Positions 51,508 through 60,804 of a stretch of DNA of 64,000 bases are shown here, piece after piece. The notes below the pieces were generated by a model. That model was not told where the DNA came from. It saw nothing but the letters and a program-made list of their open reading frames with translations, and made no database searches. The stretch comes from Citrobacter europaeus (GTDB lineage Bacteria; Pseudomonadota; Gammaproteobacteria; Enterobacterales; Enterobacteriaceae). How positions within the stretch are numbered: the stretch's first letter is position 1; the number at the start of each line of letters is the position of its first letter. The stretch spans positions 4,960,001 through 5,024,000 of the forward strand of contig CP083650.1 of the NCBI GenBank assembly GCA_020099315.1. Direction: 5' to 3'. The position numbers and the translations under genes were made by a program.

Positions 51508-52845
51508 TTAATGCGCGTCGATAAACACAATCTTCAGCACAAACAGCAGCGCGACAACAATGACGCACGGGCTGAGATCGCGGAAACGTCCGGTACCGAT
51601 TTTCATCACACAGTAGGAAATAAAGCCCAGCGCGATACCTTCGGTAATCGAGAAGCTAAACGGCATCATCACGGCGGTAATAAACGCCGGAACTGCTTCT
51701 GTCAGGTCATCCCACTTCACGCGCGACAGGCTTGATGTCATCAGCACACCAACATAAATCAGCGCACCTGCGGCAGCATAGCCCGGCACCATTCCCGCCA
51801 GCGGCGACAGGAAGATAACCAGCAGGAACAGCAAGCCAACAACTACCGCTGTCAGGCCAGTACGTCCACCGACAGAAACCCCGGAAGAAGACTCAATATA
51901 CGCGGTAACGGAAGACGTCCCGATAAACGCGCCGGTAACAGACGACACGCTATCCACATACAACGCCTGCTTCATGCGCGGGAACTTGCCCTTCGCATCC
52001 GCCAGACCAGCTTTATCCGTGACGCCAATCAACGTACCGGAGGAGTCGAACAGGTTGACCAGCATGAACGAGAAAATTACACCCGCCAGGCCAATGTTAA
52101 ACGAACCAGCCAGATCAACATGTCCGATAACAGACATTACGCTCGGCGGCGCTGAGACGATTCCGTTGTAATGAACATCGCCCAGCATCCAGCCCAGCAG
52201 CGTGGTCACAATGATGGAGATCAGCACCGCCGCATGAATATTACGTGACGCCAGAATCGCGATGATAAAGAAGCCCAGAATGCCGAGCAGTACGCTGTGG
52301 GAGGTCAGGTTGCCGATGGACACCAGGGTGTCTTTGTTCGCCACGATAACGCCGGCGTTTTTCAGCCCCATCATGCCGATGAACAGACCAATACCGCTGG
52401 TGATCCCCACGCGCAGGCTAACCGGGATATTGGCTATCATCCAGTAACGTACGCGGAAAATGGTCAGCAGCAGCAGACCTACCGCACCCCAGAAGATAGC
52501 CCCCATACCGATCTGCCATGACAGGCCCATGGCGCCAACGACCACGAAAGCAAAGAATGCGTTCAGGCCCATAGCTGGCGCTAGTGCGACCGGCAGGTTG
52601 GCAAATAGCCCCATCAGGATGCTACCAAATGCAGCAATAAGGCAGGTGGTAACAAAGACGGCGCTGGTATCCATGCCAGCCACGCCAAGAATTTGCGGGT
52701 TAACAAAAACGATATAAACCATCGTCAGGAAGGTGGTTAAACCGGCGATCACTTCGGTCCGTGCCGTCGTGCCATGTTCGTGCAGTTTGAACACGCGTTC
52801 CAGCATCCCCTGGCCAGAAGCCTGGGTTGTGTGTTGTTGACTCAT
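51508..52845 (-). CDS. adeP: Adenine:proton symporter AdeP (PurP, YieG)
   Basis: A 445-residue NCS2/AzgA-type permease, E. coli length. Segments LAPAMGLNAFFAFVVV, SLRVGITSGIGLFIGMMGLKNAG and TGTSSVTAYIESSSGVSVGGRTGLTAVV fit the AzgA subgroup of nucleobase transporters. High-affinity adenine uptake. The start MSQQHTTQASGQGML at 52845 matches E. coli; a PurR-like operator is upstream. Confidence 0.95.
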   Translation of the reverse strand: MSQQHTTQASGQGMLERVFKLHEHGTTARTEVIAGLTTFLTMVYIVFVNPQILGVAGMDTSAVFVTTCLIAAFGSILMGLFANLPVALAPAMGLNAFFAFVVVGAMGLSWQIGMGAIFWGAVGLLLLTIFRVRYWMIANIPVSLRVGITSGIGLFIGMMGLKNAGVIVANKDTLVSIGNLTSHSVLLGILGFFIIAILASRNIHAAVLISIIVTTLLGWMLGDVHYNGIVSAPPSVMSVIGHVDLAGSFNIGLAGVIFSFMLVNLFDSSGTLIGVTDKAGLADAKGKFPRMKQALYVDSVSSVTGAFIGTSSVTAYIESSSGVSVGGRTGLTAVVVGLLFLLVIFLSPLAGMVPGYAAAGALIYVGVLMTSSLSRVKWDDLTEAVPAFITAVMMPFSFSITEGIALGFISYCVMKIGTGRFRDLSPCVIVVALLFVLKIVFIDAH

Positions 52846-52946
52846 TATCAATTTCCGAACAAGGAGGGAAAATTCGTCGCTATCCTATACCAAAATGCGA
52901 CAATAGGGTTGGGTTATGAGCAACTTTTTTCATTGATTTTGCTTAT

Positions 52947-52962
52947 ACGGCAACGATTGCGT
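52947..52962 (-). promoter_or_regulatory. PurR-like operator upstream of adeP
   Basis: ACGGCAACGATTGCGT matches 13 of 16 positions of the PurR consensus ACGCAAACGTTTGCGT, about 100 bp before the adeP start. It could also touch the divergent yieH promoter. Confidence 0.6.
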
Positions 52963-53012
52963 TGCCTAATAATGCATTACGAAAACGTTAAACTTGTTAA
53001 AACGGAAATGAC

Positions 53013-53678
53013 ATGTCCCAGATAGAAGCCGTATTTTTTGACTGTGATGGTACCCTTGTCGACAGTGAAGTGATTTGTTCTCGCGCGTATGTCAGCATGT
53101 TCCAGGCGTTCGGCATTACGCTCGATCTTGAAGAAACGTTCAAACGCTTCAAAGGGGTAAAGCTGTACGAGATCATCGACATTATCAACGAAGAGCACGG
53201 TGTCGAACTGGCAAAAGCCGATTTAGAACCGGTCTACCGCGCTGAGGTCGCACGTCTGTTCGATACGGAACTGGAGGTGATCGCTGGCGCTAATGTGCTA
53301 CTGGACAGTATGACGGTGCCCATGTGCGTAGTGTCCAACGGTCCGGTCAGCAAAATGCAGCATTCACTGGGTAAACTGGGCATGTTGCACCATTTCCCTG
53401 ATTTACTGTTCAGCGGATACGATATTCAGCGCTGGAAGCCCGATCCGGCCCTGATGTTCCATGCGGCGAAAGCGATGGACGTTAACGTTGAGAACTGCAT
53501 TCTGGTCGATGATTCCAGTGCAGGCGCGCAGGCGGGGGTTGCTGCGGGAATGGAAGTGTTCTATTTCTGCGCCGATCCGCACAACAAACCGATCGATCAT
53601 CCAAAAGTCACGACGTTTACCGATCTGGCACAGTTGCCGGAATTGTGGAAAGCGCGGGGTTGGGATATTACCCGGTAA
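53013..53678 (+). CDS. yieH: 6-phosphogluconate phosphatase YieH (HAD family)
   Basis: A 221-residue HAD phosphatase of the beta-phosphoglucomutase-like group: motif I FFDCDGTLVDSE (nucleophile Asp10), motif II VVSNGP, Lys in WKPDPALMFHAA and acidic motif LVDDSSAGAQAG. E. coli YieH acts on 6-phosphogluconate. Divergent from adeP with 167 bp between; followed by a REP cluster. Confidence 0.95.
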   Translation: MSQIEAVFFDCDGTLVDSEVICSRAYVSMFQAFGITLDLEETFKRFKGVKLYEIIDIINEEHGVELAKADLEPVYRAEVARLFDTELEVIAGANVLLDSMTVPMCVVSNGPVSKMQHSLGKLGMLHHFPDLLFSGYDIQRWKPDPALMFHAAKAMDVNVENCILVDDSSAGAQAGVAAGMEVFYFCADPHNKPIDHPKVTTFTDLAQLPELWKARGWDITR

Positions 53679-53685
53679 TTTTTTG

Positions 53686-53752
53686 TAGGCCCGGTAAGCT
53701 TACGCCACCGGGCAATTGCCGGATGGCACTGACGCTTATCCGGCCTACTTTC
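53686..53752. repeat. REP pair (BIME) between yieH and phoU
   Basis: GTAGGCCCGGTAAGCTTACG/CCACCGGGC and GCCGGATGGCACTGACGCTT/ATCCGGCCTAC are two facing REP units separating convergent genes. Confidence 0.88.
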
Positions 53753-53762
53753 TGCGTTTTTA

Positions 53763-54488
53763 TCACTCTTTCGGATCTTTGCCCGCCAGCAGCTTATCCA
53801 GCTCATCGCCGCCCACATGACGGAAGTCCTGTCCCTTCACGAAGTAGAAGATGTATTCGCAGATATTCTGGCAGCGGTCACCGATACGCTCGATGGAACG
53901 GGCGCAGAACAGCGCGGTCAGCACGCTTGGAATGGTACGTGGATCTTCCATCATGTAGGTCATCAGCTGACGCACGATGCCTTCATATTCCTGGTCGACT
54001 TTCTTATCTTCGCGATAAATACGTACCGCTTCGTCGAGATCCATACGCGCAAACGCATCCAGCACGTCATGCAGCATTTGTACGGTGTGGCGGCCCAGTG
54101 ACTCCAGGCTTACCAGCAGCGGTTGATGCTGTTGCGAGAATTTCTCCAGCGCGGTGCGGCAGATTTTGTCCGCCACGTCGCCAATACGTTCCAGCTCAGC
54201 AATGGTTTTGATTATTGCCATCACCAGACGCAGATCGCTGGCGGTCGGCTGACGCTTGGCGATGATACGTACGCAGGCTTCGTCGATCGCCACTTCCATC
54301 ATGTTGACGTTCTTATCGCCTTCAATGACGCGCTTCGCCAGCTCACTGTCCTGGTTATGCATGGCGGTAATCGCATCAGAAAGCTGCTGCTCGACCATGC
54401 CGCCCATGGTCATCACCTGGGTACGGATGCTTTCCAGCTCTGCATTGAACTGGCCGGAAATATGTTTGTTAAGGTTTAAATTGTCCAT
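53763..54488 (-). CDS. phoU: Phosphate signaling protein PhoU
   Basis: A 241-residue all-helical protein, E. coli length, with two PhoU repeats each bearing metal-binding E-x-x-x-D patterns (KVIEGDKNVNMMEVAIDEACVRII and the second-half equivalent). It links the Pst transporter to PhoR and lowers Pho-regulon output at high phosphate. Last gene of pstSCAB-phoU, 24 bp after pstB. Start MDNLNLNKHISGQFN at the second ATG. Confidence 0.97.
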   Translation of the reverse strand: MDNLNLNKHISGQFNAELESIRTQVMTMGGMVEQQLSDAITAMHNQDSELAKRVIEGDKNVNMMEVAIDEACVRIIAKRQPTASDLRLVMAIIKTIAELERIGDVADKICRTALEKFSQQHQPLLVSLESLGRHTVQMLHDVLDAFARMDLDEAVRIYREDKKVDQEYEGIVRQLMTYMMEDPRTIPSVLTALFCARSIERIGDRCQNICEYIFYFVKGQDFRHVGGDELDKLLAGKDPKE

Positions 54489-54512
54489 CATTTCTCCAGA
54501 TGCCCGGGCATA

Positions 54513-55286
54513 TCAACCGTAGCGGCCAGTAATGTAATCTTCAGTTTGTTTCTTCGCGGGCTTGGTGAACAGATCGTCCGTGTTGCTGAACTCAATCAAC
54601 TCGCCCAGGTACATAAACGCCGTGTGATCGGAACAACGCGCAGCCTGCTGCATGTTGTGGGTTACGATAACGACGGTGTAATCTTGTTTCAGCTCTGTGA
54701 TCAGCTCTTCAATGCGCCCGGTAGAAATAGGGTCGAGCGCTGAACACGGCTCATCAAGCAGAAGCACTTCCGGACGAATGGCGATACCGCGCGCAATACA
54801 CAGACGCTGCTGCTGACCACCGGAGAGAGAGTACCCGCTCTGGTGTAATTTATCTTTGGTTTCGTTCCACAGTGCGGCCTTGGTCAACGCCCACTGCACA
54901 CGTTCGTCCATATCCGCACGCGAGAGTTTCTCAAACAGACGCACCCCAAAAGCGATGTTATCGTAGATGGACATCGGGAACGGCGTCGGCTTCTGGAATA
55001 CCATGCCCACTTTGGCACGCAGCAGAGCGATATCCTGAGTGTTAGTGAGAATATTGTCGCCATCCAGCAGGATTTCGCCTTCCGCACGCTGTTCCGGGTA
55101 CAGTTCAAACATTTTGTTGAATGTACGCAGCAGCGTCGATTTACCACAGCCTGACGGCCCGATAAACGCCGTTACCTGGTTTTTAGCAATATCCAGGTTG
55201 ATGTTCTTCAGGGCATGGAATTTGCCATAGTAGAAGTTCAAATCACGAACCTGAATCTTACCCGGGGCAGTATCAACCATACTCAT
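54513..55286 (-). CDS. pstB: Phosphate ABC transporter ATPase PstB
   Basis: A 257-residue ABC ATPase, E. coli length. Walker A GPSGCGKSTLLRTFNKM, Q-loop VFQKPTPFPMSIYDNIAFG, signature LSGGQQQRLCIARG, Walker B VLLLDEPCSALDP and H-loop IVTHNMQQA. Powers phosphate import by PstCA. Start MSMVDTAPGKIQV at 55286; the frame is open 12 codons further upstream but that is the 46-bp pstA-pstB spacer. Confidence 0.97.
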   Translation of the reverse strand: MSMVDTAPGKIQVRDLNFYYGKFHALKNINLDIAKNQVTAFIGPSGCGKSTLLRTFNKMFELYPEQRAEGEILLDGDNILTNTQDIALLRAKVGMVFQKPTPFPMSIYDNIAFGVRLFEKLSRADMDERVQWALTKAALWNETKDKLHQSGYSLSGGQQQRLCIARGIAIRPEVLLLDEPCSALDPISTGRIEELITELKQDYTVVIVTHNMQQAARCSDHTAFMYLGELIEFSNTDDLFTKPAKKQTEDYITGRYG

Positions 55287-55332
55287 TTCAATCTCTTCCT
55301 CATCCGGCGCCGCATCAGCCACGCCGTAAAAA

Positions 55333-56223
55333 TTAACCGTGTTTCTTCTTCGCGAAAATGACGCGCGCCAGAATGTTCAGCAGCAGTACGCACAGGGTAA
55401 TAATCAGCACCCCGGCCCAGGCCAGTTGCTGCCACTCAGCAAACGGGCTCATCGCAAACTTAAAGATAGTGACCGGCAGGTTAGCGATAGGCTGCATCAT
55501 GTCGGTGCTCCAGAACTGGTTGGAGAGCGACGTAAACAGCAGCGGAGCCGTTTCACCTGCGATACGTGCAATAGCCAGCAGAACCCCTGTAATAATGCCC
55601 GAGACAGACGCCTTCAGGGTGATCGCAGAAATCATCTTCCACTTCGGCGTACCCAGTGCATAGGCAGCTTCACGCAGGCTATCCGGCACCAGCTTGAGCA
55701 TGTTCTCCGTGGTACGAATAACAATGGGCACCTGCAGCAGCGCCAGCGCGATAACGCCCGCCCAGCCGGAGAAGTGCTCCATTTTTGCCACCACGATGGT
55801 GTAAACAAACAGGCCAACTACGATTGATGGCGCAGACAACAGGATGTCGTTGATAAAGCGGATGACCTCAGCCAGCCAGGACTTACGTCCATACTCTGCC
55901 AGGTAGATGCCCGCCATAATACCAAGCGGTGTACCAAACACGGTCGCCCACAGAATTAACAGCCCGCTACCGGCCAGGGCGTTCGCCAGACCACCGCCCG
56001 CCGTATTCGGCGGAGGCGTCATTTCGGTGAACAACGCCAGCGACATACCGTCAATACCGCGGGTGATCGTGGACATCAGGATCCAGATAAGCCAGAACAG
56101 ACCGAACGCCATGGTCGCCATAGAGAGCGTCAGCGCGATGCGGTTCTTCAGGCGACGACGCGCCTGCATTTTACGGCGGGATTCCGCTAGTGCAGCGGTG
56201 TTTTGCATTTCAAGCGTAGCCAT
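55333..56223 (-). CDS. pstA: Phosphate ABC transporter permease PstA
   Basis: A 296-residue permease with six helices, E. coli length. The ABC permease coupling helix (EAAYALGTPKWKMISAITLKAS) is intact. The ATG overlaps the pstC stop (TAATG), giving coupled translation and 1:1 PstC:PstA. Confidence 0.97.
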   Translation of the reverse strand: MATLEMQNTAALAESRRKMQARRRLKNRIALTLSMATMAFGLFWLIWILMSTITRGIDGMSLALFTEMTPPPNTAGGGLANALAGSGLLILWATVFGTPLGIMAGIYLAEYGRKSWLAEVIRFINDILLSAPSIVVGLFVYTIVVAKMEHFSGWAGVIALALLQVPIVIRTTENMLKLVPDSLREAAYALGTPKWKMISAITLKASVSGIITGVLLAIARIAGETAPLLFTSLSNQFWSTDMMQPIANLPVTIFKFAMSPFAEWQQLAWAGVLIITLCVLLLNILARVIFAKKKHG

Positions 56224-57182
56224 TAGCGTGCCCCCTCGTTCTTCGCAAGGCGCATGATCATGAACTTAGACGCCGCCAGTACGATGAAGGTGATCACAAA
56301 CAGAATCAGACCCAGTTCCATCAACGCGGCAACGTGCAGCCCTGATTCCGCTTCGGCAAATTCATTCGCCAGCGCAGAGGTAATACTGTTGCCAGGCATG
56401 TACAGCGAGGCACTGTCGAGCTGGTAGGTGTTACCGATGATAAAGGTCACCGCCATGGTTTCACCCAGCGCGCGACCCAGACCAAGCATCACACCGCCAA
56501 TCACACCGTTTTTGGTGAACGGCAGGACGATGCGCCAGATAACTTCCCAGGTAGTACAACCGATGCCGTAGGCTGACTCTTTCATCAGGACCGGCGTTTG
56601 TTCGAACACATCGCGCATAACCGCCGCAATGTACGGGATGATCATGATAGCGAGGATCACGCCAGCAGCCAGAATACCGATACCAAACGCCGGACCAGCA
56701 AACAGCGCGCCAACAAACGGAATGTTGGAAAGGATGTTCCCGACCGGTTCCTGGAAATAAGTCGCAAACAGCGGAGCAAAAATAAACAGGCCCCACATGC
56801 CGTACACGATACTTGGAATTGCCGCCAGCAGCTCAATAGCGATACCCAGCGGGCGACGCAGCCAGCCAGGTGCAAGTTCAGTCAGGAATAAAGCAATGCC
56901 GAAACTCACCGGAACGGCAATCAGCAGCGCGATAAGCGAGGTGACCAGCGTACCGTAAATCGGTACTAATGCACCATAGATGTCGTTTGGCGCATCCCAT
57001 TCTTTAGTCCACAGAAAGGAGAAGCCAAATTTCTGAATGCTTGGCCAGGAGGAGATAACCAGAGAGACAATAATGCCACCCAACATCAATAGCACAATCA
57101 GCGCAGCCAGTTTTACCAGCGCGCTGAATATCATGTCACCCTTTTTACCCGGTGGGTTAAAAGCAGGCTTGGTTGCAGCCAT
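56223..57182 (-). CDS. pstC: Phosphate ABC transporter permease PstC
   Basis: A 319-residue permease, E. coli length, with six helices and coupling motif ESAYGIGCTTWEVIWRIVLP. Forms the channel with PstA. Separated from pstS by 192 bp that contain an ERIC element, which may hold down expression of the transporter relative to the binding protein. Confidence 0.97.
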   Translation of the reverse strand: MAATKPAFNPPGKKGDMIFSALVKLAALIVLLMLGGIIVSLVISSWPSIQKFGFSFLWTKEWDAPNDIYGALVPIYGTLVTSLIALLIAVPVSFGIALFLTELAPGWLRRPLGIAIELLAAIPSIVYGMWGLFIFAPLFATYFQEPVGNILSNIPFVGALFAGPAFGIGILAAGVILAIMIIPYIAAVMRDVFEQTPVLMKESAYGIGCTTWEVIWRIVLPFTKNGVIGGVMLGLGRALGETMAVTFIIGNTYQLDSASLYMPGNSITSALANEFAEAESGLHVAALMELGLILFVITFIVLAASKFMIMRLAKNEGAR

Positions 57183-57248
57183 AAATCACTCTTTAAGTTT
57201 GGGCCAGGAAGCACGCATTTTATCGTGCTTCCCGGCTAACGTAATGCC

Positions 57249-57374
57249 ATACCCTAAATAATTCGAGTTGCAGCAAGGCGGCAAGCTTGTGGATCCCCAG
57301 GAGCATAGATTCACTATGTGACTGGAGTGAACAAGCACAGCCAACACAGCTGCGGCTCGAAGTATGACGGGTAT
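57249..57374. repeat. ERIC (IRU) element between pstS and pstC
   Basis: A 126-bp imperfect palindrome from ATACCCTAAATAATTCGAG to GAAGTATGACGGGTAT, containing the ERIC core GATCCCCAGGAGC and GTGACTGGAGTGAAC. Length and termini fit full-size ERIC. Its right end directly abuts the pstS stop codon (57375), so it is transcribed within the pst mRNA. Confidence 0.92.
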
Positions 57375-58415
57375 TTAGTACAGCGCTTTACCGCTGCTGT
57401 CTTTCACGTTGGTCTTCCATGCAGCACGAATCTGCTCAACCACGCTGTCCGGCAGGCTGGCGTAATCCAGGTCATTAGCCTGTTTGCCGCCATTTTTGTA
57501 CGCCCAGTCGAAGAACTTCAGCACTTCAGCGCCCTGCTCAGGTTTCTTCTGCTCTTTATGCACCAGGATGAAGGTGGTGGAAGTGATAGGCCACGCATCG
57601 TCACCTTTCTGGTTAGTCAGATCCTGAGCGAAGGTTTTGCTCCAGTCAGCGCCTTTTGCGGCATTAGCGAAGCTTTCTTCGGTCGGGCTTACCGGTTTAC
57701 CATCAGCAGAGACCAGCTTGGTGTACGCCAGGTTGTTCTGCTTAGCGTAAGCGTACTCAACGTAGCCAATAGAGCCCGGCAGACGCTGGACGAACGCGGC
57801 GATACCGTCGTTACCTTTACCGCCCAGACCGGTCGGCCAGTTAACGGTAGAGCCGGAACCAATTTTAGATTTCCACTCTTCGTTCACTTTTGCCAGATAG
57901 CTGGTGAAGACAAAGGACGTACCGGAACCGTCAGCACGACGCACAACGGCGATATTCTGCGAAGGCAGCTTCAGACCCGGGTTCAGTTTGGTGATGGCTT
58001 CATCATCCCACTTCTTAATTTTACCGAGGTAGATGTCGCCGAGCGTTTTACCGTCCAGCACCAGCTCGCCGGATTTCAGGCCAGGGATGTTGACTGCCAG
58101 TACCACACCACCGATAACGGTCGGGAACTGGAACAGGCCTTCTTGATTGAGTTTTTCGTCAGACAGCGGCGCATCTGAAGCACCGAAATCAACGGTATTC
58201 GCTGTGATTTGTTTTACACCACCGGAGGAGCCGATACCCTGGTAGTTTACTTTGCTACCGGTCTCTTTCTGATAGGTATCTGCCCATTTGGCATACACTG
58301 GCGCAGGGAAGGTTGCACCTGCACCTGTCAGGCTCGCTGCTGCAAACGCAGAGAACGCGCTCATGGATAAGGTCGCGGCGACAACAGTTGCGACAGTGGT
58401 ACGCATAACTTTCAT
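57375..58415 (-). CDS. pstS: Periplasmic phosphate-binding protein PstS
   Basis: A 346-residue binding protein with signal peptide MKVMRTTVATVVAATLSMSA ending SAFAA. Mature start SLTGAGATFPAPVYAKWAD and phosphate-binding loops GIGSSGGVKQI, DFGASDAPL and RRADGSGTSFVFT are typical. Length equals E. coli PstS. Highly induced under phosphate starvation through two Pho boxes upstream. Start at 58415, preceded by CAGGAGAC. Confidence 0.98.
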   Translation of the reverse strand: MKVMRTTVATVVAATLSMSAFSAFAAASLTGAGATFPAPVYAKWADTYQKETGSKVNYQGIGSSGGVKQITANTVDFGASDAPLSDEKLNQEGLFQFPTVIGGVVLAVNIPGLKSGELVLDGKTLGDIYLGKIKKWDDEAITKLNPGLKLPSQNIAVVRRADGSGTSFVFTSYLAKVNEEWKSKIGSGSTVNWPTGLGGKGNDGIAAFVQRLPGSIGYVEYAYAKQNNLAYTKLVSADGKPVSPTEESFANAAKGADWSKTFAQDLTNQKGDDAWPITSTTFILVHKEQKKPEQGAEVLKFFDWAYKNGGKQANDLDYASLPDSVVEQIRAAWKTNVKDSSGKALY

Positions 58416-58482
58416 AATGTCTCCTGCACGGTTTTCGTAAATCGTTGTTTGAGTTGCTACTGTGAGCAAAATAGGACAAACA

Positions 58483-58523
58483 GGTGACAGTTAAATGTAC
58501 GAAATATGACAGTTTTATGACAA
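58483..58523 (-). promoter_or_regulatory. Two Pho boxes of the pstS promoter
   Basis: On the minus strand, TTGTCATAAAACTGTCATA (58505-58523) and TCGTACATTTAACTGTCACC (58483-58502) are adjacent PhoB sites in the arrangement of E. coli pstS, about 68-108 nt upstream of the start codon. Confidence 0.92.
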
Positions 58524-58697
58524 CGAAAAATACGTGAAGTTTCTCAGATAAAAATGCATTTAAAACAAAACGTTAGTCATTACCATGACAATAACATTTC
58601 GCTAAAATTTTCTTTTTATGACACTGCAAACAGTAGCTGAAGATGACGGTTTGTCACATAAAACAGGCGGGATAATTGATTAAAAACAGAACAAGCG

Positions 58698-58728
58698 AAA
58701 AAATAATGCCCCGCTTGTAGCAGGGCAT
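58698..58728 (-). terminator. glmS terminator
   Basis: ATGCCCTGC-TACAA-GCGGGGCAT followed by a T-rich stretch on the minus strand, 23 nt after the glmS stop. This is the place where Tn7 inserts (attTn7); no insertion is present. Confidence 0.8.
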
Positions 58729-58750
58729 TTTCAGTTCAGTTAAGTACGGA

Positions 58751-60580
58751 TTACTCTACGGTAACCGACTTCGCCAGGTTACGCGGCTGGTCCACGTCAG
58801 TGCCTTTAATCAGCGCCACATGATACGCCAGCAGCTGCAGCGGAACGGTGTAGAAGATTGGTGCAATTACCTCTTCCACATGCGGCATCTCGATGATGTG
58901 CATGTTTTCACTGCTGGTAAAGCCAGCATCCTGGTCAGCGAAGACGTACAGCTGGCCGCCACGGGCGCGAACTTCTTCAATGTTGGATTTCAGTTTTTCC
59001 AGCAGTTCGTTGTTCGGTGCCACGACGATAACCGGCATATCAGCGTCAATCAGCGCCAGTGGACCGTGCTTCAGTTCACCTGCGGCATATGCTTCAGCGT
59101 GAATATAAGAAATCTCTTTCAGCTTCAGCGCGCCTTCCAGCGCAATTGGGTACTGATCGCCACGACCAAGGAACAGCGCATGGTGTTTGTCAGAGAAACC
59201 TTCAGCCAGAGCGGCAATGCGTTTGTCCTGAGACAGCATCTGCTCAATACGACTCGGCAGCGCCTGCAGTCCGTGAACGATTTCCTGCTCAATAGACGCA
59301 TCCAGGCCTTTCAGACGAGACAGTTTCGCCACCAGCATCAGCAGAACGGTCAGTTGCGTGGTAAAGGCTTTCGTGGAGGCCACACCGATTTCGGTACCGG
59401 CATTGGTCATCATCGCCAGATCGGATTCACGCACCAGAGAAGATCCCGGGACGTTACAGATAGCCAGCGAGCCCAGATAGCCCAGCTCTTTAGATAAGCG
59501 CAGACCCGCCAGGGTATCCGCCGTTTCACCTGACTGGGAAAGGGTGATCATCAGGCTGTTACGACGCACGGCAGATTTGCGATAGCGGAACTCAGAAGCG
59601 ATTTCGACATCACAAGGAATACCCGCCAGCGATTCAAACCAGTAGCGCGATACCATACCTGAGTTGTACGACGTACCGCAGGCGATAATCTGGATATGCT
59701 CAACCTGAGACAGCAGCTCGTTGGCATGCGAACCCAGCTCGCTTAAATCCACTTCACCGTGGCTAATGCGCCCGGTCAGCGTATTTTTAATTGCGTTCGG
59801 CTGTTCGTAGATCTCTTTCTGCATGTAGTGGCGATAAATACCTTTTTCGCCCGCATCGTATTGCAGATTAGATTCGATATCCTGACGTTTCACTTCCGCG
59901 CCAGACTTGTCGAAAATGGTAACCGAACGACGGGTCACTTCCGCAATGTCACCCTCTTCCAGGAAGATAAAGCGACGGGTTACCGGCAGCAGCGCCAACT
60001 GATCGGAAGCGATAAAGTTCTCACCCATACCCAGCCCAATCACCAACGGGCTACCAGAACGAGCGGCCAGCAGGGTTTCCGGGTTACGGGTATCCATGAT
60101 CACCGTGCCGTAGGCACCGCGCAGCTGCGGAATAGTACGCAGCACGGCTTCACGCAGCGTACCACCCTGTTCCAGTTCCCAGTGCACCAGGTGAGCAATC
60201 ACTTCGGTGTCTGTTTCAGAAACAAAGGTGTAACCACGGGTTTTCAGCAGTTCACGCAGCGGTTCATGGTTTTCAATGATGCCGTTATGCACCACGACAA
60301 TGTGTTCAGAAACATGAGGATGCGCGTTCGCTTCTGAAGGTTCGCCGTGTGTCGCCCAACGGGTATGAGCGATACCTGTACCACCATGCAGCGGATGTTC
60401 TTCCGCAGCAGCAGTCAGCATCTGCACTTTACCCAGACGACGCAGACGGGTCATATTGCCTTCAGCATCGACAACGGCCAGACCAGCAGAGTCATAACCA
60501 CGATATTCCAGACGACGTAAACCTTCGAGAAGGATTTCAGCTACATCACGCTGCGCGATAGCGCCAACAATTCCACACAT
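58751..60580 (-). CDS. glmS: Glutamine-fructose-6-phosphate aminotransferase GlmS
   Basis: A 609-residue enzyme, E. coli length: N-terminal glutaminase with Cys2 nucleophile (MCGIVGAIAQRDV), then two SIS domains (ACGTSYNSGMV, SQSGETADTLAGLR) and C-terminal DQPRNLAKSVTVE. First committed step to UDP-GlcNAc. In E. coli its mRNA is stabilised by GlmZ; the 224-bp glmU-glmS spacer here carries REP sequences. Confidence 0.98.
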   Translation of the reverse strand: MCGIVGAIAQRDVAEILLEGLRRLEYRGYDSAGLAVVDAEGNMTRLRRLGKVQMLTAAAEEHPLHGGTGIAHTRWATHGEPSEANAHPHVSEHIVVVHNGIIENHEPLRELLKTRGYTFVSETDTEVIAHLVHWELEQGGTLREAVLRTIPQLRGAYGTVIMDTRNPETLLAARSGSPLVIGLGMGENFIASDQLALLPVTRRFIFLEEGDIAEVTRRSVTIFDKSGAEVKRQDIESNLQYDAGEKGIYRHYMQKEIYEQPNAIKNTLTGRISHGEVDLSELGSHANELLSQVEHIQIIACGTSYNSGMVSRYWFESLAGIPCDVEIASEFRYRKSAVRRNSLMITLSQSGETADTLAGLRLSKELGYLGSLAICNVPGSSLVRESDLAMMTNAGTEIGVASTKAFTTQLTVLLMLVAKLSRLKGLDASIEQEIVHGLQALPSRIEQMLSQDKRIAALAEGFSDKHHALFLGRGDQYPIALEGALKLKEISYIHAEAYAAGELKHGPLALIDADMPVIVVAPNNELLEKLKSNIEEVRARGGQLYVFADQDAGFTSSENMHIIEMPHVEEVIAPIFYTVPLQLLAYHVALIKGTDVDQPRNLAKSVTVE

Positions 60581-60727
60581 ATTTTTTGATTCCGAATTTA
60601 GGCATTGTGCCTGTCGTTGTCGCTGACCTGTATTTGCCCTTTCCGGGCGCCCCGAGCCTTGTAGAGAGTGGGGTTATTTTTTTAGGTACTGCTTGTTGAG
60701 CGGAGGATTATATTATCCCCTCATCTC

Positions 60728-60799
60728 TTGTCTGCCTGATGGCGCTCACGCTTATAAGGCCTACAGAACGTCACCGCACGTAGGCCGCCATCCGGCAAA
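60728..60799. repeat. REP pair between glmU and glmS
   Basis: GCCTGATGGCGCTCACGCTT/ATAAGGCCTAC and ACGTAGGCCGCCATCCGGC are two facing REP units in the glmU 3' region. Confidence 0.85.
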
Positions 60800-60804
60800 A
60801 TAAA

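Noticed and set aside
58698..58750. Tn7 insertion at attTn7 downstream of glmS
   Set aside because: The glmS to pstS interval has only a terminator and the pst promoter; no Tn7 ends or tns genes.
58820..59497. 225-codon open frame opposite glmS
   Set aside because: Fully antisense to glmS; composition and lack of start signals mark it as a shadow frame.
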